NCBI GenBank assembly: GCA_903930745.1
Contig: CAIYZX010000246.1
Coordinates: 1-5,824, forward strand
Source of the DNA: an uncultured Chloroflexota bacterium
Lineage (GTDB): Bacteria; Chloroflexota; Limnocylindria; Limnocylindrales; CSP1-4
DNA length: 5,824 nucleotides
Direction: 5' to 3'
Positions within the stretch are counted from its first letter, which is position 1; each line of letters begins with the position of its first letter. Under the pieces are notes generated by a model. It was not told where the DNA came from. It saw only the letters and a list, made by a program, of their open reading frames with translations, and made no database searches. The position numbers were made by a program, and so were the translations under genes. Shown here in pieces: positions 1-4,420 of the stretch.

Positions 1-1596
1 ACCACCCACACCAGCGCCGGCACGTACAACGGTGACGCCTGGACCTTCACGGACGTCACCGGCAACTACAACAACACCGGCGGCACGGTGGACTCCAGCA
101 TCGCCAAGGCGGACCAGGCGGTCAGCTTCACGTCCGCCGACCCCTCGCCGGTGAACGTGGGAGACACGTACACCCCAACCGCAGCGGCGACCAGCGGCCT
201 CGCCGCAACGTTCTCCATCGACGCGTCCTCCGCCGGCGTCTGCTCCATCGATGGCCTGGGCGTGGTCACGTTCGACTCCGCGCCCGGCACCTGCATCCTC
301 CATGCGGACCAGGCCGGCGACGACAACTGGAACGCCGCGCCGCAGGCCTCGCTGGAGATCGGGATCGGCAATGCCCGCCCGGTCTGTGCTCCGGCCAGCC
401 CGGTCACCGTGCGGATGAACGTCGCCAAGACCGGCAGCGGCGGCTGCACAGACCCCGAGTCGGACCCGATGACGTACGCCATCGGCACGCAGGGCACCCA
501 TGGAACGGCGACCATCGATGCCTCCGGCACGTGGACATACACACCGGACAGCAACGTCACCGGCGTCACCGACTCGTTCACGGTCACCGCCAACGACGGT
601 CTCCTCGATGCCGATCCCGCGACCGTCAATGTCACCATCGCCAACGACCCCGTCCAGGGCACGCTGCACATCCACAGCGTCACCGCGACGACCACCACCG
701 CACTCGACGTCCTGGCCTACGTCAGTGCGGGCGCCAGCGATGCGGGCCAGGCACTCTCCGTGACCGCCGTGACCCAGGGCCTGATGGGCAAGGTCACCAC
801 GGACGGCCACGCGATCACCTATGACCCGCGGGGCTGCACCAGCGGCAACGACCTGTTCACGTTCACCGCCAGCGACGGCGTCTCGTCCGCCGTCGTGACC
901 GCAGTGGTCAAGATCCTTCGGCCGGGCGAGGGAGGCCTTGCCCTCACCCCGGTCACGGACACGCCCACCGCGAACCTGCTGCTCAACGGCACGCTTGGGG
1001 CCACGGTCCCGGTCAAGGTGGCCTGGTGCGGCGTCACGAAGGCCGGCGTTGCCCTCAGGGGCTACCGCGTGGACCTGTCCACGAACGGTGGCGTGACCTA
1101 CCCCAGCGCGGTCTTCAACACCACCACGGCCACCTCCAGCCTTCGCCAGCTCGCCCCGGGGGTCAACTTCCGGTGGCGCGTGCTCACCGTTGACGCCGCG
1201 GGCCGCAGGTCCGCGTACAAGACCTCGCCAACCGCCAGGGCCCGCGTCAACCAGGACAACGGGACCTCGCTGACCTACGCGGGCTCGTGGGGCTCCACGT
1301 CCACCACGAGCGCGTCCGGCGGCTCCATGCGCTGGTCCACCTCCACGGGCGCGAGCGTGCAGCTGACGCAGACGATGCGCCAGTTCGCGATCGTGGCCCC
1401 GAAGGCGGCAACGTACGGCTCGTTCCTCGTCAAGGTTGACGGGACCACCGTGGCGACGGTGAGCCTCAAGGCCACGACCACCGTGTTCAAGCGCCTGGTC
1501 TACGTGGGCGCGGTTGCCGCCGGCACCCACACCATCACGCTTGTCCCGGTGGGCAACGGCCGCGTCTACGTGGACGCCATCGTCACGCTCCAGTAG
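1..1596 (+). CDS. Modular secreted/surface protein with Ig-like, cadherin-like and FnIII-like domains (5' end missing)
   Basis: The frame is open from base 1 to the TAG at 1594-1596, so 531 C-terminal residues are visible and the start lies outside the window. A GTG at 88 is in frame but sits inside a repeat module and is not a credible start. Modules by visible residue: 1-39, the tail of an MBG-type repeat (HTSAGTYNGDAWTF, then SIAKADQ); about 40-122, an Ig-like repeat with Cys81/Cys98 and the DQAGDDNWNAAPQ signature; about 125-216, a tandem-95/cadherin-like module (DPESDPMTYAI, GTWTYTP, DSFTVTANDG); about 219-305, a second, more diverged copy (ITYDP, DLFTFTASDG); about 315-417, FnIII-like (GYRVDLSTNGG, FRWRVLTVDAAGR); 420-531, a terminal beta-rich module ending in VYVDAIVTLQ. 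Thr/Ser/Ala/Gly dominate. These families are extracellular and often adhesive or polysaccharide-binding; the exact role here is unknown. There is no LPXTG signal or C-terminal membrane helix, so anchoring is not evident. Confidence 0.85.
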   Translation, partial: TTHTSAGTYNGDAWTFTDVTGNYNNTGGTVDSSIAKADQAVSFTSADPSPVNVGDTYTPTAAATSGLAATFSIDASSAGVCSIDGLGVVTFDSAPGTCILHADQAGDDNWNAAPQASLEIGIGNARPVCAPASPVTVRMNVAKTGSGGCTDPESDPMTYAIGTQGTHGTATIDASGTWTYTPDSNVTGVTDSFTVTANDGLLDADPATVNVTIANDPVQGTLHIHSVTATTTTALDVLAYVSAGASDAGQALSVTAVTQGLMGKVTTDGHAITYDPRGCTSGNDLFTFTASDGVSSAVVTAVVKILRPGEGGLALTPVTDTPTANLLLNGTLGATVPVKVAWCGVTKAGVALRGYRVDLSTNGGVTYPSAVFNTTTATSSLRQLAPGVNFRWRVLTVDAAGRRSAYKTSPTARARVNQDNGTSLTYAGSWGSTSTTSASGGSMRWSTSTGASVQLTQTMRQFAIVAPKAATYGSFLVKVDGTTVATVSLKATTTVFKRLVYVGAVAAGTHTITLVPVGNGRVYVDAIVTLQ

Positions 1597-1610
1597 TGGC
1601 GGCTCCCGGC

Positions 1611-1625
1611 GCAGAGGGGCTCTGC
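1611..1625 (+). repeat. Perfect 6-bp inverted repeat, 3-base loop
   Basis: GCAGAG (1611-1616) and CTCTGC (1620-1625) flank GGG. The dyad lies 14 bases after the stop of the surface-protein gene. In RNA it would form a short hairpin followed by TATCATT, which is not a real U-tract, so it would be at best a weak intrinsic terminator. As DNA, its right arm covers the TG of the putative extended -10 element, so it could also be an operator. The sequence alone does not decide between these. Confidence 0.45.
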
Positions 1626-1631
1626 TATCAT
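1623..1631 (+). promoter_or_regulatory. Candidate extended -10 promoter for the atp operon
   Basis: The sequence TGCTATCAT matches an extended -10 (TG, one base, TATCAT with the hexamer at 1626-1631; consensus TATAAT). It is the only AT-rich hexamer in the GC-rich 61-base gap between the surface-protein stop and the first atp gene. No good -35 is visible 16-18 bases upstream, which fits an extended -10 promoter. Transcription would start near 1638, giving a leader of about 20 bases before the ATG at 1658. This is a prediction from pattern and position only. Confidence 0.5.
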
Positions 1632-1657
1632 TCCGCGGCGTTGAACGGTCGTCCTTG

Positions 1658-1870
1658 ATGCCCGGCCTCGGAGGCTACCTGGCCCTCTTTTCCGAGATCG
1701 GCCTGCTCCTCCTCGTGACGACCCTCATCGGAGTGGCGGCGGGCTACTGGGCAGACCAGCAGCTCGGAACACTTCCGCTCTTCGTCCTCGTCGGCTTTCT
1801 CGCCGGTGCCGGGACGGGGACGGTGGGCATCTACAGGCTGATCACACGGTTCCTGAAGCGGTTCGGGTAA
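1658..1870 (+). CDS. atpZ: AtpZ/AtpI-family small membrane protein of the ATP synthase operon
   Basis: This 70-residue protein has two hydrophobic helices, about residues 9-30 and 40-58. It carries the family pattern of a Gly-rich first helix, then a D..LGT.P turn (Asp33, LGTLP at 36-40) and a G...G.G.G..YR second helix ending in IYRLITRF. This matches the ATPase_gene1 (AtpZ) type encoded just ahead of atpB in many bacteria. AtpI/AtpZ proteins are thought to help assemble the c-ring or complex, or to assist cation supply; they are not part of the catalytic core. I chose the ATG at 1658 because the helix pattern begins right after it. The open frame continues upstream into the surface-protein gene, but that part is Arg/Ser-rich shadow sequence. 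A TTG immediately before (1655) is an alternative start. There is no convincing Shine-Dalgarno, so translation may be weak. It lies 73 bases before atpB with no obvious terminator between. Confidence 0.8.
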   Translation: MPGLGGYLALFSEIGLLLLVTTLIGVAAGYWADQQLGTLPLFVLVGFLAGAGTGTVGIYRLITRFLKRFG

Positions 1871-1934
1871 TCCACCGGCCACGGAACAGGCTCTACCAAG
1901 CGCGTGTCCCGGGCGGGTGCGCGCCTGACTGCTT

Positions 1935-1939
1935 GGAGG
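1935..1939 (+). promoter_or_regulatory. Ribosome binding site of atpB
   Basis: GGAGG lies four bases before the GTG at 1944. It decides the start of atpB in favour of this GTG over the in-frame ATG at 1974, which has no comparable purine-rich site upstream. It is the strongest Shine-Dalgarno in the window. Confidence 0.75.
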
Positions 1940-1943
1940 AAAC

Positions 1944-2927
1944 GTGAGCGACACGCAGGCCGCGTCGAAGGGCATGTCCCAGAAGACCTACATCCTGCTG
2001 CTCCTCGCCCTGGTCGTGATCGTTGACGTGGCGGCGTTCTTCTTCGCCCCGCCGTTCGACAAGGAGGATCCGGCCGCCGAGTGCGCATTCCCGGTCTGCT
2101 TCATCAGCGGCAACCTGGAGTTCCCGGCCCCGCACGTCGTCTGGCGTGCCGGCGAGGGTGCGGCGCCCGCGGACCTGATCACGTTTGACGTGTCCATCAC
2201 GTCCACCATCGTCACGATGTGGATCGTGTCCGTCCTCGTGATCGTCCTGCTGCTCGCGATGACCCGCGGCCGGGCCATGATCCCCGGCAAGGCCCAGAAC
2301 GCCATCGAGCACGTCTACGAGATGATCGAAGGCTTCGGCATGAGCCTGGGCGGTCCGGCGGCCAAGCCGTACATGCCCCTCTTCGCCGCCTTCTTCCTCT
2401 ACATCCTGTTCAGCAACTGGAGCGGCCTGATCCCGCCGGTCGGCAAGATCGAGGAGCTCCGCGCCCCCACCTCGGACGTGAACATCACCGTGGGCCTCGC
2501 CCTCGTGGCGTTCGTCTTCTTCGAGATCCAGGGCTTCAGCAAGCTTGGCTTCAGCGGCTACCTCTCCAAGTTCTTCCCGTTCGGGGAGTTCAGGAAGGGC
2601 TTCGGCGCCGGGGTCATTGCGCTCTTCGTGGGCCTCGTGGAGCTCCTCCTGGAGTTCGTGAAGCCCGTCACGCTGTCGATGCGTCTCTTCGGCAACATCT
2701 ACGGTGGCGAGGTCGCGCTGGGCGTCATGACGGCGCTCACGCTGGCCATCGTCCCCATGGCCCTCATCGCGCTTGAGCTGATGCTCAACCTGGTGCAGGC
2801 CCTCATCTTCAGCACCCTCATGTTGATGTTCACCCTTGCCGCGATCGAGCATCACGGCGACGAGGAGCATCACGAGGGTGGAGCGCACCACCCGGAGTCC
2901 GCAGGCCACCCGGCCCCGGCTCACTGA
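1944..2927 (+). CDS. atpB: ATP synthase Fo subunit a
   Basis: Subunit a forms the two half-channels that carry protons to and from the c-ring. The 327-residue protein has hydrophobic segments at about 15-35, 84-107, 142-164, 180-197, 221-245 and 258-300. The diagnostic motif KPVTLSMRLFGNIYGGE (240-256) contains the essential Arg247 (E. coli aArg210) and Glu256 (aGlu219). Gln285 in LNLVQALIF corresponds to aGln252, with Glu278 seven residues before it, as in many bacterial homologues. GLIPP (161-165) and PTSDVNITVGLAL (175-187) are further family signatures. It is longer than the E. coli protein because of an extra N-terminal helix followed by a loop (36-83) predicted to be external, with Cys47 and Cys52, and because of a His/Glu-rich tail (303-327). 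The GTG start is supported by GGAGG at 1935. It sits between atpZ and atpE. The identification is secure. Confidence 0.97.
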   Translation: MSDTQAASKGMSQKTYILLLLALVVIVDVAAFFFAPPFDKEDPAAECAFPVCFISGNLEFPAPHVVWRAGEGAAPADLITFDVSITSTIVTMWIVSVLVIVLLLAMTRGRAMIPGKAQNAIEHVYEMIEGFGMSLGGPAAKPYMPLFAAFFLYILFSNWSGLIPPVGKIEELRAPTSDVNITVGLALVAFVFFEIQGFSKLGFSGYLSKFFPFGEFRKGFGAGVIALFVGLVELLLEFVKPVTLSMRLFGNIYGGEVALGVMTALTLAIVPMALIALELMLNLVQALIFSTLMLMFTLAAIEHHGDEEHHEGGAHHPESAGHPAPAH

Positions 2928-2944
2928 CAACCCAGGGACCAATA

Positions 2945-2961
2945 CCCGGCCAGCGACCGGG
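2945..2961 (+). repeat. Short inverted repeat in the atpB-atpE gap
   Basis: CCCGG (2945-2949) and CCGGG (2957-2961) can pair around a 7-base loop. The hairpin ends five bases before the atpE Shine-Dalgarno. No U-tract follows, so it is not a terminator. A GGGACCA heptamer occurs on both sides (2935-2941 and 2959-2965). In a GC-rich genome such a short stem may be chance. Confidence 0.35.
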
Positions 2962-2966
2962 ACCAC

Positions 2967-2971
2967 GGAGG
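2967..2971 (+). promoter_or_regulatory. Ribosome binding site of atpE
   Basis: GGAGG lies 11 bases before the ATG at 2983, a rather long spacing. It supports the 70-residue c subunit start over a longer frame that opens at 2836 inside atpB. Confidence 0.6.
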
Positions 2972-2982
2972 AATCAGAGAAC

Positions 2983-3195
2983 ATGGAGCACCTCGGCGCA
3001 GGCCTCGCGGCCCTCGGCGTGATCGGCCCCGGCATCGGCATCGGCATCCTGGCCGGCCTGTCCAGCAGCGCGATCGGCCGCAACCCCGACGCCGCCGGCC
3101 AGATCCGCGGCCTCGCGATCATCCTCGCGGCGTTCGCCGAGGGCCTCGGCGTCCTCGCGGTGGTCGTGGGCCTGCTCGCGATCTTCATCAAGTAG
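2983..3195 (+). CDS. atpE: ATP synthase Fo subunit c
   Basis: This 70-residue hairpin protein forms the rotating c-ring. Helix 1 (about 5-28) carries a glycine packing motif G15-x-G17-x-G19-x-G21. The polar loop is GRNPDAAGQ (32-40), the usual R-x-P contact site for gamma/epsilon. Helix 2 (about 43-68) contains the ion-binding carboxylate Glu53 in AFAEGLGVL. Position 20, where Na+-type rings have Gln, is Ile, and Glu53 is followed by Gly-Leu rather than the Ser-Thr seen in Na+ rings, so the ring is predicted to translocate H+. Its length is typical of the family. The start is the ATG at 2983 with a Shine-Dalgarno at 2967; the frame is open further upstream, but only as a shadow of atpB. The gene lies 55 bases after atpB and 21 before atpF. 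Confidence 0.97.
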   Translation: MEHLGAGLAALGVIGPGIGIGILAGLSSSAIGRNPDAAGQIRGLAIILAAFAEGLGVLAVVVGLLAIFIK

Positions 3196-3216
3196 TTTCG
3201 GCCCAGGACGACACCC

Positions 3217-3783
3217 GTGGACATTCTTGCCCTGGCTTCCAGCGCCGCCCACACGGCGGCAATGGCGGCCTCGGAGGAAGGCGGTACGGCTCTGTTCCAG
3301 ATCAACCTGTTCTGGGTGATCGTCAGTGCCGCGAACTTCATCGTCTTCTTCCTGATCGTCAAGTCGCTGGCCTTCAAGGGCCTGACCCAGACCCTCGAGG
3401 ATCGCCGCGCTCGCATCGAGCAGGGCCTCAAGGACGCTGAGCAGGCCCGCAAGGACCGCGAGTCGGCCGAGCAGGAGCGGCTTGCCGCCCTCCAGGAGGC
3501 GCGCCGCGAGGCCAACGAGATCATCAATCGTGCCCAGAAGGTCGCCGCGGAGACGCGCGAGCAGGACATCGCGGCAACCCGCGACGAGCTTGCCCGCATG
3601 AAGGAGCGCGCCGCCGCCGAGATCGAGGCCGAGAAGCAGCGCGCGATCGCCGAGCTGCGCGGGGAGGTCACGGACCTTGCCCTCGCCGCCGCGGGCCGCG
3701 TGGTGGGTGACGCGATGACGGGCGACCGCCAGCGCAAGCTGGTTGCCGACTTCCTCGCCGAGTCCGCAGGCTCCAAGAACTGA
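3217..3783 (+). CDS. atpF: ATP synthase Fo subunit b (peripheral stalk)
   Basis: Subunit b anchors the peripheral stalk in the membrane and holds the F1 head against rotation. The 188-residue protein has one membrane helix at about 29-49 (INLFWVIVSAANFIVFFLIV), then a long charged helix typical of the family: EDRRARIEQGLKDAEQAR at 61-78, continuing as an Arg/Glu/Ala-rich coiled coil to about 150. The C-terminal segment (VTDLALAAAGRVVGD, about 151-165) is the usual delta-binding end. The GTG start at 3217 is backed by AGGA at 3205-3208 with 8-base spacing. The alternative ATG at 3262 would remove 15 residues and has no visible ribosome site. The 28-residue stretch before the helix is longer than in E. 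coli. Only one b gene is present here, so the stalk is presumably a homodimer unless a b' gene lies elsewhere. Its stop overlaps the atpH start. Confidence 0.95.
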   Translation: MDILALASSAAHTAAMAASEEGGTALFQINLFWVIVSAANFIVFFLIVKSLAFKGLTQTLEDRRARIEQGLKDAEQARKDRESAEQERLAALQEARREANEIINRAQKVAAETREQDIAATRDELARMKERAAAEIEAEKQRAIAELRGEVTDLALAAAGRVVGDAMTGDRQRKLVADFLAESAGSKN

Positions 3784-4334
3784 TGAGCAAGCCCGTCGCC
3801 GCAGCGCGGCGCTACGCGGAGGCCGCCTTCCAGGTGGCCCAGGCCGAGAACCAGCTTGACCGCTGGCAGGCCGATCTCGCCCTCGCGGCGGAGATCCTGG
3901 CCATGCCCGAGGTGGAGCAGGCCGTGGACAGCCCGGCGATCCCCCTGGCCCAGCGCCAGGCTGTCGCCGAGCAGCTGCTCAAGGGCCGGATCTCGCCCGC
4001 GGCGCTCCGGCTCGTCGACCTGATGGTGGGCCGTGGCCGCGCCTCGGTGCTGCCGAAGGTCGCAGCGGAGTACGTCCGCCTTCTCAACGCCCACCGCGGG
4101 GTGGTCATGGCGACGGTCACCAGTGCCGTTGCCCTCACCGCGGACGAGACCGCCGCGATCCGGAGCCGGGTCGAGGCGATGGCCGGGGCCAAGGTTGACC
4201 TCCACCAGGAGGTTGACCCCAACCTGATCGGCGGCCTGACCATCCAGGTCGGCGACCGGCTCCTCGACGCCTCGATTCGTGGCCGCCTCGAGCGGCTGCG
4301 CGACCAGCTTCACGCGGGGGGCCGCCTCCGCTAG
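3783..4334 (+). CDS. atpH: ATP synthase F1 subunit delta
   Basis: Delta (OSCP family) sits on top of the alpha3beta3 head and binds the b stalk. The 183-residue protein has the N-terminal ARRYAEAAF motif (8-16), a helical N-domain to about residue 105, and the C-terminal signature VDPNLIGGLTIQVGD (144-158), followed by the D.S..GRLERL element (162-172). Its length is typical of the family. The ATG overlaps the atpF stop by one base (TGATG at 3781-3785). Because no good Shine-Dalgarno is visible, translation is probably coupled to atpF through ribosome re-initiation, which would help keep b and delta levels linked. It is followed by an 86-base gap before atpA. Confidence 0.95.
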   Translation: MSKPVAAARRYAEAAFQVAQAENQLDRWQADLALAAEILAMPEVEQAVDSPAIPLAQRQAVAEQLLKGRISPAALRLVDLMVGRGRASVLPKVAAEYVRLLNAHRGVVMATVTSAVALTADETAAIRSRVEAMAGAKVDLHQEVDPNLIGGLTIQVGDRLLDASIRGRLERLRDQLHAGGRLR

Positions 4335-4346
4335 CACCCCGCCCGC

Positions 4347-4368
4347 CTGCCGGCGCCCATGCCGGTGG
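4347..4368 (+). repeat. Inverted repeat (possible mRNA hairpin) between atpH and atpA
   Basis: CCGGC (4350-4354) and GCCGG (4361-4365) form a perfect 5-bp stem around GCCCAT. In RNA the stem could extend outward by two G-U pairs and one C-G pair to 4347/4368. No run of T follows, so it is not an intrinsic terminator. It lies in the largest gap within the operon, 86 bases (4335-4420). Confidence 0.4.
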
Positions 4369-4381
4369 ACGAGGGAGCCTG

Positions 4382-4397
4382 CCGAACGCCCGAACGC
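4382..4397 (+). repeat. Tandem 8-base direct repeat ahead of atpA
   Basis: CCGAACGC occurs twice with no gap (4382-4389 and 4390-4397), 23 bases before the atpA start. It could be a slippage product or a chance repeat. No function can be assigned from sequence. Confidence 0.4.
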
Positions 4398-4420
4398 TCG
4401 TACGCCTCAACGGAGACGCC

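Noticed and set aside
88..90. GTG as the start of the surface protein
   Set aside because: The frame is open to base 1, and residues encoded before 88 (HTSAGTYNGDAWTFTDVTG) continue the MBG-type repeat, so the gene clearly begins outside the window.
1514..1657. N-terminal extension of the AtpZ frame back into the surface-protein gene
   Set aside because: The added 48 residues are Ser/Arg/Pro-rich shadow sequence of the upstream gene in another frame. The family pattern begins at the ATG at 1658, and the promoter candidate lies after 1514.
1871..1943. Possible terminator or extra gene between atpZ and atpB
   Set aside because: The 73 bases contain no convincing stem with a T run, no promoter-like hexamers and no plausible coding frame. 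Apart from the atpB ribosome site I see nothing there.
2836..2982. Longer atpE starting inside atpB
   Set aside because: The extra 49 residues are Arg/Thr-rich out-of-frame reading of the atpB tail. The c subunit has its normal 70-residue length from 2983, with GGAGG upstream.
1893..4337. An 814-codon open frame on the minus strand across atpB, atpE, atpF and atpH
   Set aside because: It lies fully antisense to four well-identified genes. Its product is low-complexity (Arg/Asp/His/Gly/Glu-rich), as expected when GC-rich codons are read on the opposite strand, and it has no recognisable domain.
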